Shown in pieces: positions 25,333-34,146 of a DNA stretch of 64,000 bases. The notes below the pieces were generated by a model. It worked only from the letters and a program-made list of their open reading frames with translations, was not told where the DNA came from and did no database searches. The stretch lies in contig MPNO01000003.1 of the NCBI GenBank assembly GCA_002239065.1, forward strand, positions 62,001-126,000, given 5' to 3'. Origin of the DNA: Defluviicoccus sp. bin129. Lineage in GTDB: Bacteria > Pseudomonadota > Alphaproteobacteria > MPNO01. A program made the translations under genes and the position numbers. Position 1 is the first letter of the stretch; each line of letters starts with the position of its first letter.

Positions 25333-26970
25333 ATGGGCCAAATCGAGGCGGTGGACCTGCTCTGCGTGGGTTCGGGGCTGGCCGGGCTCTCGGCGGCGCT
25401 GGCGGCGGCGGGGCGCGGGCTCAAATCCTGCGTCGTCGAGAAATCGACCCGCCTCGGCGGCGGCAGCGCCATGTCGTCGGGCGGGGTATGGATCGGGGCG
25501 AACCGTCACCAGGCGGCGCACGGTCTGTCCGACAGCCCGGAGGAGACACGCGCCTATCTCGATTTCATCGCCGGCGGGGCGTCGGTTCCCGAAAACCTCG
25601 CGGCGCTTGCCGAGAGGTCCGACGAAGCTCTGGGAGCTTTCGAGGGTTTGGGCGTGTCGCTCCTGCTACGCCCCAAGGTTCCGGACCAGTTCTACCCCCG
25701 GGCACCGGGTTCGACGGCCGCCGGCCGGTCCTTCAACGCCGCGCCGATCGCGCGCGCCGAGCTCGGCGAGTGGTCCGACCTGCTCCAGGACAACCCCTAT
25801 TTTCCGCCCGGCATGTCGAGCACGGACATGGTCGCCTGGGGCGGGCTGGGCAGCATGCAGGACTGGGACCCGAAGCTCTTGCGCGAGCGGGCCGAGAGCG
25901 GCCGACTCGGCACCGGTCAGGCCATCGTGGGCCAGTTTCTGGCCGGGCTGGGACGCGCGGGCGTCCCCATCCTGACGGAGTTCGAGGCCGGCTCGCTGAT
26001 ACGCGACAACGGCCGAGTGACGGGAATCCGCGGCCGGCACGCCGGCCGTCCCGCGGAGATCGCGGCGAGACGCGGCGTCGTGCTGGCGACCGGCGGCTAT
26101 GAGAGCAACCCGGACCTGGTGGCGCGATTCGAAGGCGTGCCCGGCTGGCGCTCCATGTTCCCGGCCTCGATCACCGGCGACGGGATGACGATGGCCACCG
26201 AGATCGGTGCCGCCATCCACCGGGTGCCGGAAAACTTCTTCTTCTTTCTCGGCTACGACATTCCCGGCGCGGGGCCGGGCGGCGCGGCGCGCTTCCGGAT
26301 GACCGGGTTCACCGAGCTCAGCTATCCGCACTCCATGGTGGTCAACCGGGCGGGACGCCGGTTCTTCGACGAATCGAGCTTCCAGAAGGGGGTGCGGGCG
26401 ATCAAGGCGTTCGACCAGGCGAACCGCGATTTTCCCAACCTGCCCTGTTTCATGATCTTCGACCGCCGGTTCCAGGAACGCTATTCCTTCGCCGAACGGC
26501 CGCCCGGCGCGCCGCCGCCGGGCTGGCTGGCGCGCGCCGATTCGCTGGCCGGGCTCGCCGCCGAGCTCGGCATCGACGGTTCGGCGCTCGAAGAAACCGC
26601 CGCCAGCTTCAACCGCGGCGCCGCCGAGGGCCGCGACCCGGAATTCGGCCGCGGCGACTTCCTCTGGATCCAGGTGCTGTCGGGTGACAGCGCGCACCCG
26701 ATCCACCCCAACCTGGCGCCGGTGTCCGAGCCGCCTTTCTACGGCGTCCGCCTGCATCCCAGCGGGTCGAGCTCCGCCGGCCTGCTGACCGACGCCGATG
26801 CCCGGGTGCTGCATGTGCGCGGCCATCCCATCGCCGGGCTGTATGCCTGTGGCAGCGCCGCGGCGCAGACCGATTTCGGGGTCGGCTACCAGGGCGGGCT
26901 GCTGCTGGTGCGCGGCATGACCTTCGGCTACCTCGCCGCGCGCCACGCCGCCTCGGCCCCCGGCGATTGA
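25333..26970 (+). CDS. FAD-dependent dehydrogenase (fumarate reductase/3-ketosteroid dehydrogenase-like)
   Basis: 545 residues of the FAD_binding_2 family. N-terminal dinucleotide motif VGSGLAGLSAALAAA followed by the Glu of VVEKSTRLGGGSAMSSGG; GVVLATGGYESN and a C-terminal GLYACGSAAAQTDFGVGYQGGLLL complete the FAD domain. Relatives oxidise or reduce a C-C bond of steroids, urocanate or fumarate-type acids. ATG 25333 has GGAG seven bases before it; an in-frame ATG four codons earlier is possible. Followed by a TRAP importer and an LLM monooxygenase on the same strand, so probably catabolic. Confidence 0.85.
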   Translation: MGQIEAVDLLCVGSGLAGLSAALAAAGRGLKSCVVEKSTRLGGGSAMSSGGVWIGANRHQAAHGLSDSPEETRAYLDFIAGGASVPENLAALAERSDEALGAFEGLGVSLLLRPKVPDQFYPRAPGSTAAGRSFNAAPIARAELGEWSDLLQDNPYFPPGMSSTDMVAWGGLGSMQDWDPKLLRERAESGRLGTGQAIVGQFLAGLGRAGVPILTEFEAGSLIRDNGRVTGIRGRHAGRPAEIAARRGVVLATGGYESNPDLVARFEGVPGWRSMFPASITGDGMTMATEIGAAIHRVPENFFFFLGYDIPGAGPGGAARFRMTGFTELSYPHSMVVNRAGRRFFDESSFQKGVRAIKAFDQANRDFPNLPCFMIFDRRFQERYSFAERPPGAPPPGWLARADSLAGLAAELGIDGSALEETAASFNRGAAEGRDPEFGRGDFLWIQVLSGDSAHPIHPNLAPVSEPPFYGVRLHPSGSSSAGLLTDADARVLHVRGHPIAGLYACGSAAAQTDFGVGYQGGLLLVRGMTFGYLAARHAASAPGD

Positions 26971-27025
26971 CGCACGTTCCGGGCGGGACCGATAATCCCC
27001 GGGACACGGGAGGGCGATCGCCGGG

Positions 27026-27538
27026 ATGAACGACACAGCCGAGCCCGACTTTTCGACCTGGCTGCGCATCCCCTCGGATTCGCTTGCGGCCGTCGCTGGC
27101 GTGCTCATCCTGGTGATGATGGTGCATGTGACCGCCGACGTGTTCGGCCGTCTCGCCTTCAGCGCGCCGATCGACGGCACGCTTGAGATCGTCGCCGGCT
27201 ACTACATGGTGGCGGTGGTGTTCCTGCCGCTCGCCCATGTCAGCCGCGGCGAGGGCCATATCTTCATCGAACTGTTCACCCGCGGGCTGCCGGAGCGCGT
27301 GCGGTCCTGCCTCGACGCGGCCGCGGCCACGCTGACCCTGTTCTACGTCGCGCTGATGGCCTGGCAGACCGCGGTCGAGGCGATGATCCAGACCGAGGGC
27401 GGCGAGCTGTGGGAGACCGCCGACGATCTGATCGTCATCTGGCCGAGCCGCTGGCTGATCCCGATCGGCTGCGCGCTGATGGCGGTGCTGTTCGCCTGCC
27501 TGGTGCTGCGCCACGCCCGCGCGGGCCGCGCGCGGTGA
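27026..27538 (+). CDS. TRAP transporter small permease DctQ
   Basis: 170 residues, four membrane segments in DctQ layout; GTLEIVAGYYMVAVVFLPLAHVSRGEGHI and IFIELFTRGLPE are family signatures. Small integral subunit of a sodium-driven TRAP importer. Its TGA overlaps the GTG start of dctM. Confidence 0.9.
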   Translation: MNDTAEPDFSTWLRIPSDSLAAVAGVLILVMMVHVTADVFGRLAFSAPIDGTLEIVAGYYMVAVVFLPLAHVSRGEGHIFIELFTRGLPERVRSCLDAAAATLTLFYVALMAWQTAVEAMIQTEGGELWETADDLIVIWPSRWLIPIGCALMAVLFACLVLRHARAGRAR

Positions 27539-28842
27539 CCCCCCTCGAAATCGGCTTTTTCGGGATCGGCGCGGTTATCCTGCTGATCGCGCTCCGCGTC
27601 CCGATCGGCGCGGCGCTCGGCCTCGTTGCCTTTTTCGGGATCGTCAGCCTGCGCAACGTGGACGTGGCCTTCGCGGCGCTGCGGACGACGCCGTTCGAGT
27701 TCGCCGCCCACTGGTCGCTTTCCGCCATCCCGATGTTCCTGCTGATGGGGGCGGTCGCCTATTACTCGGGGATCAGCTCGGCGCTGTTCAACGCGGCCAG
27801 GCTCTGGCTGGGCGCGCTGCCGGGCGGGCTCGCCGTGGCGGCGACCTTCGCCTGCGCCGGTTTCGCCGCGGCGTCGGGCGCCTCCATCGCCACCGCGGCG
27901 GCGATGGGCCGCATCACCATCCCGGAAATGCTCGCCATCAAGTACGACAAGGGGCTGGCCGCCGGGGTGGTGGCGAGCGCGGGCACGCTGGGAACCCTGA
28001 TCCCGCCGAGCATCCTGATGGTGCTCTACGGCATCTTTGCCGAGGTCTCGGTGAGCAAGCTGTTCATCGCCGGCATCCTGCCGGGCATCCTGACCGCGTT
28101 CGTCTACAGCGCCATGATCGTGGTGCGCTGCCGGCTCAACCCCGCGCTCGCGCCCAATATCGACTTCGAGGCGACATGGGGCGAGCGTTTCGCCGCGCTG
28201 AGGGAGATCTGGCCGCTGGCGGCCCTGGTCGCCGGCATCATCGGCGGGCTCTATGCCGGGGTGTTCACCGCCACCGAGGCCGGCGCTGCCGGCGCCTCGC
28301 TCGCCATCGTGATCGTCTGGCTGCAGGGCAAGCTCACCCTTGAGCGGCTGAAATTGAGCGTGCTGGAGGCGCTGAGCAGCACGGCGCGCATATTCTTCGT
28401 CGCGGTCGGCGCCGTCCTGCTGACCCGCTTCCTCGCTTTGACCGGGGTGCCGGGGTATCTCGCCGAGGTGGTCGGCGGCTGGGCTGGCGATCCGCTGCTG
28501 CTGGTGATCGCGGCCTCGCTGATCTACATCGTGCTCGGCATGTTTCTCGACCCGCTCGGGGTGATGCTGCTGACGCTGCCGCTCTTCCTGCCGATGTTCA
28601 CCGCGCTCAACCTCGACCTGATCTGGTTCGGCATCCTGGTCATCAAGTATCTCGAGATCGGGATGATCACACCGCCGGTCGGGATGAACGTCTATGTCAT
28701 CAAGAGCGTGGTCGGCGACAAGATCGAGCTCGAAACCATCTTCAAGGGCGTCGCGTGGTTCCTGGTCTGCGACATCGTCGTCATCGCCCTGATCGTCGCA
28801 TTCCCGGACATTGCGCTGCTTCTGCCCGGCATGATGAGATAA
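27535..28842 (+). CDS. TRAP transporter large permease DctM
   Basis: 435 residues with about twelve membrane segments. Family segments: IPMFLLMGAVAYYSG, FAAASGASIATAAAMGRITIPEM, GTLGTLIPPSILMVLYG, YAGVFTATEAGAAGA, and LGMFLDPLGVMLLTLPLFLP, EIGMITPPVGMNVYVIK. The GTG start at 27535 overlaps the dctQ stop (GTGA). Carries the transport pathway. Confidence 0.92.
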   Translation: MTPLEIGFFGIGAVILLIALRVPIGAALGLVAFFGIVSLRNVDVAFAALRTTPFEFAAHWSLSAIPMFLLMGAVAYYSGISSALFNAARLWLGALPGGLAVAATFACAGFAAASGASIATAAAMGRITIPEMLAIKYDKGLAAGVVASAGTLGTLIPPSILMVLYGIFAEVSVSKLFIAGILPGILTAFVYSAMIVVRCRLNPALAPNIDFEATWGERFAALREIWPLAALVAGIIGGLYAGVFTATEAGAAGASLAIVIVWLQGKLTLERLKLSVLEALSSTARIFFVAVGAVLLTRFLALTGVPGYLAEVVGGWAGDPLLLVIAASLIYIVLGMFLDPLGVMLLTLPLFLPMFTALNLDLIWFGILVIKYLEIGMITPPVGMNVYVIKSVVGDKIELETIFKGVAWFLVCDIVVIALIVAFPDIALLLPGMMR

Positions 28843-28871
28843 CCGCAACCGGCAAACGGGAGGAACGGAAC

Positions 28872-29990
28872 ATGAAACGGTTCGGATATGCGGCGCTTCT
28901 GGCCGCGGCCGGCGCGCTCGCGCTGGTCCAGCACGCTTCGGCGCGCGATCTGGTGTTCGGCAGCGCGCTGCCGCCGCAGCACAACGTCAACACGCACGGG
29001 CTCGCCCCCACCTTCGCCGCGCTCGCCAAGGCAACCGGCGGCAAGCTGAAGTGGAAGCTGCTGACGGGCGGCCAGCTCTTCGGGCTGCGTGCCTCGCTGA
29101 CCGGTGTCGGCGGCGGCATGGCGGACGGCGCGATCATCATCCCGAGCTTCGTCCAGTCCAAGATCCCCCATGTCTACACCATCACCGACATGGCGCTGTT
29201 CGCCGAGGATCCGCTGGTGGCGGCGGCGGCATCGGCCGAGACGATCTTCCACGACTGTCCGGAATGCCTGGCCGATTTCAAGAAGCAGAAGACCGTGCCG
29301 CTCGGCTTCTACGGGCTCAACACCTACAAGCTCCTGTGCAACACCAAGGTGACCAACCTCGCCGAGGTCAAGGGGAAGCGCATGCGGACCTCCGGCGCCA
29401 ACGGGCGCTGGGCCAGGGCGATGGGCGGGACGCCGGTGTCGATGTCGGGCTCCGACATGATCGAGGCGTTGCAGCGCGGCCAGATCGACTGCGCGATCGG
29501 CCCGCTGGCCTGGGTCAAGGCCTATTCGATCGGCGAGCACATCAAATACGTGCTCGACTTCCCGATGGGCAATTTCGCCGGCGCGGCGCATTTCGTGATG
29601 AACCGGGCGGCCTGGGACGGACTCCCGCTCGAACACAAGAAGGCGATCGTCGACGCCATGCCGCTGTCCGCCGCGATGACCACCATTGACGGCTACGCCA
29701 GGGACGAGCAGACCGGAATCGAGATGGTGCGTTCCGCGGGCGGCGTGTTCACCAAGGGCGGCAAGGAGTTTTCCGATCTCAGGGCGAGCTACCTCGATGG
29801 CGAGTTGGAGACCGTCATCGCCGGTGCCAAGAAGCGCCGGGTCAAGGACCCGCAGAAGATCATCGACGCCTTTCGCGCCAATGTCGCGAAGTGGGAGAAG
29901 CTGCTCGCCGGCAAGACCCGCGACACCGCGACCTTCCAGGCGCTGCTGAAGGAGCACGTCTACGACCGGATCGACCCGGCCAAGCTGTAG
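28872..29990 (+). CDS. TRAP transporter substrate-binding protein DctP
   Basis: 372 residues: signal peptide (MKRFGYAALLAAAGALALVQHASA) and periplasmic DctP domain. KRMRTSGANGRWARAMGG carries the conserved Arg region that binds the ligand carboxylate and IEALQRGQIDCAIGP is the usual following motif. GGGAGGAACGG precedes the ATG. It follows dctM rather than leading the operon. The next gene, an LLM monooxygenase, may act on the imported compound. Confidence 0.9.
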   Translation: MKRFGYAALLAAAGALALVQHASARDLVFGSALPPQHNVNTHGLAPTFAALAKATGGKLKWKLLTGGQLFGLRASLTGVGGGMADGAIIIPSFVQSKIPHVYTITDMALFAEDPLVAAAASAETIFHDCPECLADFKKQKTVPLGFYGLNTYKLLCNTKVTNLAEVKGKRMRTSGANGRWARAMGGTPVSMSGSDMIEALQRGQIDCAIGPLAWVKAYSIGEHIKYVLDFPMGNFAGAAHFVMNRAAWDGLPLEHKKAIVDAMPLSAAMTTIDGYARDEQTGIEMVRSAGGVFTKGGKEFSDLRASYLDGELETVIAGAKKRRVKDPQKIIDAFRANVAKWEKLLAGKTRDTATFQALLKEHVYDRIDPAKL

Positions 29991-30060
29991 AAGGGCGTCC
30001 CGTGGGCGGGGCGGCGCAACGGCGGCCCCGTCTGGCGGCATGAGCGGAGGTGCCGCGCAT

Positions 30061-31176
30061 ATGTCGGCCCGGTTGGCGATGCACAACGCCAACCGGTTCA
30101 AGCTCGGGCTGTTCGGCGCCAACTGCTCGTCGGGGCGGGCGGTGACCGGGGTGCCCGAACGCTGGTCCGGCAACTGGTCCGACAACCTGGCGCTGGCGCG
30201 GATGGCGGACGAGGCCGGCATCGACTTCCTGCTGCCGATCGGCCGCTGGAAGGGCTATGGCGGGGAGACCGACTACCAGGGCGAGACGCTGGAATCGGTC
30301 ACCTGGGCGACCGCGCTGCTGGCCCACACGCGGCGCCTCACCGTGTTCGCCACCGTGCATGCGCCGCTGCTCCACCCCGTCATCGCCGCCAAGTCCTTCG
30401 TCACCGCCGACCTGGTCGGGGAGGGGCGTTTCGGCGTCAACATCGTCTGCGGCTGGAACGAGGGCGAGTTCGCCATGTTCGGCGTCGCCCAGCGCGACCA
30501 CGAGGCGCGCTACGCCTACGGCCAGGAATGGATCGACGCGATCCGCATGATGTGGGAGCGCGACGACGCGTTCGACTTCGACGGCGAATTCCTGAAACTC
30601 CGGGATGTACGCGCCGCGCCCGGGCCCTACGGCAACTCGCGGCCGCTGCTGATGAACGCGGGCGCTTCGCCGACCGGGCGGGAATTCGCGGTGCGCAACT
30701 GCGATGCCCTGTTCTCGACGCGACGCCGCGCGGCGACGATCGACGAGTTCGCCGAGGACATCCGCGCCGCCAGGCGCCTCGCCGCCGACCATGGCCGCGA
30801 GATCGACGTCTACTCGGTGGGCGTGGTGACCTGCCGGCCGACCATGCGGGAGGCCGAGGAGTACCACCGCCGCTGCGTCATCGACCACGCCGACTGGGCG
30901 GCGGTCGACAACATTCTGGCGATGCGGGGGATGTACCCGGGAGACTTTCCCGCCGCCGAGTTCGACGAGCTCAGGCGCCAGATCGCGCACGGGCTCGGCG
31001 GCATCCCGATCGTCGGCGATCCCGACCACGTCGCCGCCGAGATCGCCCGCTTCGCCGAGGCCGGGCTGCGCGGGATCGGCGTCTCCTTCGTCAACTACGC
31101 CGCCGAGCTCCCGTATTTCTGCGACGAGGTCCTGCCCCGGCTGGAGCGGATCGGGCTGCGCGAGAAGCGGCGGTAA
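30061..31176 (+). CDS. LLM-class flavin-dependent monooxygenase (RutA/SsuD-like)
   Basis: 371 residues, luciferase-like TIM barrel. Resembles the RutA/alkanesulfonate monooxygenase group: WKGYGGETDYQGETLES, LTVFATVHAPLLHPVIAAK, GRFGVNIVCGWNEGEF, then LLMNAGASPTGREFA. Would use reduced FMN and O2 to oxidise a small N- or S-containing compound; substrate unknown. ATG 30061 is preferred since GGAGGT (30046-30051) lies nine bases upstream; ATG 30040 is in frame but unsupported. Its last 132 bp are duplicated at 31944-32075. Confidence 0.88.
   Translation: MSARLAMHNANRFKLGLFGANCSSGRAVTGVPERWSGNWSDNLALARMADEAGIDFLLPIGRWKGYGGETDYQGETLESVTWATALLAHTRRLTVFATVHAPLLHPVIAAKSFVTADLVGEGRFGVNIVCGWNEGEFAMFGVAQRDHEARYAYGQEWIDAIRMMWERDDAFDFDGEFLKLRDVRAAPGPYGNSRPLLMNAGASPTGREFAVRNCDALFSTRRRAATIDEFAEDIRAARRLAADHGREIDVYSVGVVTCRPTMREAEEYHRRCVIDHADWAAVDNILAMRGMYPGDFPAAEFDELRRQIAHGLGGIPIVGDPDHVAAEIARFAEAGLRGIGVSFVNYAAELPYFCDEVLPRLERIGLREKRR
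31044..31175 (+). repeat. 132-bp direct repeat, copy 1 (3' end of the LLM gene)
   Basis: Identical to 31944-32075 except at one base (C at 31062, T at 31962). The copies are exactly 900 bp apart and flank the higBA module. This copy belongs to the intact LLM gene and ends one base before its stop codon is completed. Confidence 0.97.
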
Positions 31177-31273
31177 CCGGGCGTCCGTCGATGCCGGATT
31201 GTCGTACGCCATCCGCAGTGGAACCCCGACGCACTCGGTTCCCGGTGTTACCCACGGCGTGCGCCGCACGGTA

Positions 31274-31597
31274 TCACGCCTGCCATAGACCCGCGCGCTG
31301 GTCGCCTGCGATTCGGCCCCGGCGCGCTTGGGCAAGCTCGTAAGCAGCCTGCATCCGCATCCAGTGCTCGGCGGTGCCCCAGCCGATATCCTCCAGCGCC
31401 AGCGCCATGTTCGCCGACACCCCCGCCTTGCCGTTCAGAAGGCGCGACAGCGTTCCGCGCTCGCAGCCGAGACGCGCCGCCGTCCCGGTCACGTTCCAGC
31501 CCGCATCGTCCATGCTCTCACGGATCAGTTCGCCGAGATGCGGCGGGTTCTGCATCGGGCCGACGCGGTCGCTCGCAATGTCGTTCATGGTCGGCAC
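31274..31597 (-). CDS. higA: HigA-family antitoxin
   Basis: 107-residue XRE-type HTH protein, antitoxin of the HigBA class. NPPHLGELIRESMDDAGWNVTGTAARLG and RGTLSRLLNGKAGVSANMALALEDIGWGTAEHWMRMQ are the family signature. Would neutralise the HigB toxin and repress the operon. Follows higB by nine bases. Interposed with higB between two copies of an LLM gene fragment, so the module was gained. Confidence 0.9.
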   Translation of the reverse strand: MPTMNDIASDRVGPMQNPPHLGELIRESMDDAGWNVTGTAARLGCERGTLSRLLNGKAGVSANMALALEDIGWGTAEHWMRMQAAYELAQARRGRIAGDQRAGLWQA

Positions 31598-31606
31598 TTC
31601 CTCCAG

Positions 31607-31879
31607 TCAGTGATAGTCGATCAGGTCCACATCCACCGCCTCGCCGTCCTCGAAGCGGAACACCACGCGCCAGTTGCCGGAGACGCGAACGCTCCATTGG
31701 CCCGCCCGGTCGCCCTTCAGGGGATGCATCCGGAAGCCCGGCGCGTCGGCACTCCCCGGATGCGTCGCTTCTTGCAGGCGGAACAGGATGCGCCTGAGCC
31801 GTGGGACGAGGTTCGCCGGCAGCCGGGCGGCGTCGTCCCGCTCGTGCAGCGCCCGCAATCCCTTGTGCCCGATCTTCAT
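31607..31879 (-). CDS. higB: HigB-family toxin (RelE/ParE superfamily)
   Basis: 90 residues of the plasmid-maintenance killer (HigB) family, ribosome-dependent mRNA endonucleases. FRMHPLKGDRAGQWSVRVSGNWRVVFRFEDGEAVDVDLIDYH is the characteristic C-terminal two-thirds, here quoted in parts: HPLKGDRAG, SVRVSGNWRVVFRF, DLIDYH. Toxin first, antitoxin second, as usual for higBA. Confidence 0.9.
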   Translation of the reverse strand: MKIGHKGLRALHERDDAARLPANLVPRLRRILFRLQEATHPGSADAPGFRMHPLKGDRAGQWSVRVSGNWRVVFRFEDGEAVDVDLIDYH

Positions 31880-31886
31880 GCCTCAT

Positions 31887-31905
31887 TGTGGCGCGATGCG
31901 CTACA
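31887..31905 (-). promoter_or_regulatory. Probable higBA operator
   Basis: Imperfect inverted repeat TGTGGCGC-GAT-GCGCTACA (7 of 8 pairs) ending eight bases before the higB ATG. Such palindromes are bound by HigA in autoregulated modules; assigned by position and symmetry. Confidence 0.45.
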
Positions 31906-31935
31906 CGCCGCAAGCGCCGACCGTCTCAAGGAGCG

Positions 31936-32076
31936 ATGTGCACCGCCCGCTTCGCCGAGGCTGGGCTGCGCGGGATCGGCGTCTCCTTCGTCAACTACGC
32001 CGCCGAGCTCCCGTATTTCTGCGACGAGGTCCTGCCCCGGCTGGAGCGGATCGGGCTGCGCGAGAAGCGGCGGTAG
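31936..32076 (+). pseudogene. Duplicated 3' fragment of the LLM monooxygenase gene
   Basis: Contains repeat copy 2 (31944-32075). An ATG at 31936 with AAGGAG six bases before it opens a 46-codon frame: three new codons joined to the last 43 residues of the LLM enzyme. It may be translated but lacks the barrel, so no activity is expected. Probably a scar of the event that brought higBA. Confidence 0.7.
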
Positions 32077-32082
32077 CGGCCC

Positions 32083-32634
32083 CTAATCCGCGAGATGAGA
32101 CGGCCACTCCGCCGGGGCCTCGGCGTCGACGACATTGGCCATCATCGCGGTCTTGCAGAAATGGCCGATCACGCCCACCAGGTCGGCGAGGCGGCGATAG
32201 CCCAGCACCTCTTCGGCGGCGGCGAACCCGTCCGCGCCCAGCGTGCCGGTCGCCAGCAGCTCGCGCGCCGCGTCGTGGACGACCTCGTCCTCGCGGTTCG
32301 CGAAGCCGGGCCGTTCGCGGGCGTTCACCGCGTCGACCACCGCGCGGTCGAGCCCGGCCTCGAGCGCCATCCGTGCCTGGGCCGCCCAAGGATAGGCGGC
32401 GTTCCAGCGCCGTGCGACGAGTAGCGCGACCAGGCGGAGCTGGGGCAGGGTGAGCGAGCAGCGGTTCTCGAAATACTCGGTCGCCGAGTTGTTGGTCTCC
32501 CACATCCCGGGCGCGTGGGCGTAGCCGACGGCGGGCCCGCGCCCGACCCGCCCGGTCGCCGCTACGGTCTCGTCGTAGACCCGCTTTCCCTCGTCATCCA
32601 TCTCGTCGCGCGCGAGCGCGGGTATTCTGGTCAT
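32083..32634 (-). CDS. Carboxymuconolactone decarboxylase (CMD)-family protein
   Basis: 183-residue all-helical AhpD/CMD-like protein. It shows YFENRCSLTLPQLRLVALLVARRWNAAYPW in pieces typical of the family (helix with TLPQLRLVALLVA, then NAAYPWAAQARMAL), but the redox CxxC of AhpD is absent, placing it with the non-peroxidase CMD-like group. Function unclear; often near aromatic catabolic genes. On the same strand and 16 bp downstream of the VOC gene. Confidence 0.78.
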   Translation of the reverse strand: MTRIPALARDEMDDEGKRVYDETVAATGRVGRGPAVGYAHAPGMWETNNSATEYFENRCSLTLPQLRLVALLVARRWNAAYPWAAQARMALEAGLDRAVVDAVNARERPGFANREDEVVHDAARELLATGTLGADGFAAAEEVLGYRRLADLVGVIGHFCKTAMMANVVDAEAPAEWPSHLAD

Positions 32635-32650
32635 GCGTCGACTCCCGGGT

Positions 32651-33034
32651 TCAGACCGGCCGGCCGCCGGTATGCGAAGAGGTGATCTTGAGGCGATAGC
32701 CGTCGGGGAACGGGATGGTGAAGGAAGAGTGGACCGAGCCCGAGGCGATGTCCGACGGGTCGAGGCCCATCTCGCGGTAGCGCGCATGGGTCGCCCGGAC
32801 GTCGTCGACCATCAGGTCGATCGGCGCCATCTGGCCCGGCGCGATCTCGCGGTCCCCGCCGCGGACGATCAGATGGGTGCCGCCGCGCAGCTCCAGCACG
32901 GCGTACGATTCCTGCCGCGTCACCCGGCGGACCCCCAGCCGCTCCAGCAGGTCGCACGCCGCGTCGAGGCTGTTGACGTCCAGCCTGACATGGCCGATCG
33001 CCACCCCGGGCCTGGGATCGTCCGGTTCCGTCAT
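32651..33034 (-). CDS. VOC-superfamily (glyoxalase/dioxygenase-fold) protein
   Basis: 127 residues, one vicinal-oxygen-chelate module: IGHVRLDVNSLDAACDLLERLG opening strand-helix and IDLMVDDVRATHARYREMG midway, FPDGYRLKITS near the end. Putative metal ligands are the His in the first strand and residues near the end, but a full set is not evident. Substrate unknown. Upstream partner of the CMD gene. ATG 33034 matches the domain start. Confidence 0.75.
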   Translation of the reverse strand: MTEPDDPRPGVAIGHVRLDVNSLDAACDLLERLGVRRVTRQESYAVLELRGGTHLIVRGGDREIAPGQMAPIDLMVDDVRATHARYREMGLDPSDIASGSVHSSFTIPFPDGYRLKITSSHTGGRPV

Positions 33035-33131
33035 GCCGCCCTCCCGCGCTGCTTCGACGGGGTCGAGCGTGACTCGAAACGGCCGGCCAGGCAATCCGGC
33101 ATGCGACCGGTGTCGTGCTACAACATCCGCC

Positions 33132-34085
33132 ATGCGCATCCCGACCTATGACGACCTGCTGGCGGCGCATGAGCGGATCGCGCCGCATGTCCACCGCACC
33201 CCGGTGCTGACCTCGAACTCGCTCGACCGCCTGGCCGGGGCCGAGCTGTTCTTCAAATGCGAGAATTTCCAGCGCGCCGGCGCGTTCAAGGCGCGCGGCG
33301 CGTCGAACGCCGTGTTCGGCCTGTCCGACGCGGAGGCGGGGCGCGGGGTGGCGACCCACAGCTCGGGCAATCACGCGCAGGCGCTGGCCTATGCGGCGCG
33401 GCGGCGCGGCATTCCCTGCCATGTGGTGATGCCCGACGACGCGGTGGCCGCCAAGAAGCAGGCGGTGGCCGGCTATGGCGGCCGGATCGTCGAATGCGCG
33501 CCGTCCTACCCGGCGCGCGAGGCGGCGCTGGCCGGGGTGCTGGGAGAGACCGGCGCCGCGTTCGTCCACCCCTACGACGATCCGCGGGTGATCGCCGGCC
33601 AGGCCACCTGCGCGCGCGAACTGGCGGAGCAGACCGGCGGGCTCGATGCCGCGATCGCCCCCATCGGCGGCGGCGGCATGGTGTCCGGGACCTGCCTGGC
33701 GCTGTCCGCCCTCGCCCCCGACATGGCGGTTTACGCCGCCGAGCCCGAGCAGGCCGACGATGCCGCGCGCAGCCTCGCCGCCGGGCGGATCGTGGTGGAC
33801 GAGGCGCCGCAGACGATCGCCGACGGGCTCAAGGCGCCGCTCGGCGAGCTCACCTGGCATTTCGTGTCGAACGGCGTCGCCGACATCCTGACCGTTTCGG
33901 AGACCGAGATCGTCGAGGCGATGAAGCTCATGTGGTCGCGGCTCAAGACGGTGGTCGAGCCGTCGAGCGCCGTGCCGCTCGCCGCGATCCTGAAGAACCG
34001 GCCGATCTTCGCCGGCAGGCGGATCGGCGTCGTGGTCACCGGCGGCAATGTCGATCCCGACCGGCTCCCCTGGGCGGGGGGCTGA
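33132..34085 (+). CDS. PLP-dependent threonine/serine dehydratase-like enzyme (serine racemase group)
   Basis: 317 residues, fold type II. PLP Lys is in FQRAGAFKARGA; SSGNHAQALA binds the substrate carboxylate and GGGGMVSG the phosphate. The single-domain length without a regulatory C-terminal ACT domain fits serine racemase, catabolic threonine dehydratase or hydroxyaspartate ammonia-lyase; the specific reaction cannot be told. Divergent from the VOC gene with under 100 bp between starts. Confidence 0.87.
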   Translation: MRIPTYDDLLAAHERIAPHVHRTPVLTSNSLDRLAGAELFFKCENFQRAGAFKARGASNAVFGLSDAEAGRGVATHSSGNHAQALAYAARRRGIPCHVVMPDDAVAAKKQAVAGYGGRIVECAPSYPAREAALAGVLGETGAAFVHPYDDPRVIAGQATCARELAEQTGGLDAAIAPIGGGGMVSGTCLALSALAPDMAVYAAEPEQADDAARSLAAGRIVVDEAPQTIADGLKAPLGELTWHFVSNGVADILTVSETEIVEAMKLMWSRLKTVVEPSSAVPLAAILKNRPIFAGRRIGVVVTGGNVDPDRLPWAGG

Positions 34086-34146
34086 TGCCGTCCGGGCCGC
34101 CATCCGATATGATCGGAGCGCGAGCGGGGATGGGGGTGCGATCCAT

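Noticed and set aside
30007-30030. Terminator after the first DctP gene
   Set aside because: CGGGGC/GCCCCG gives only a 6-bp stem and no T run, and the LLM gene follows closely on the same strand.
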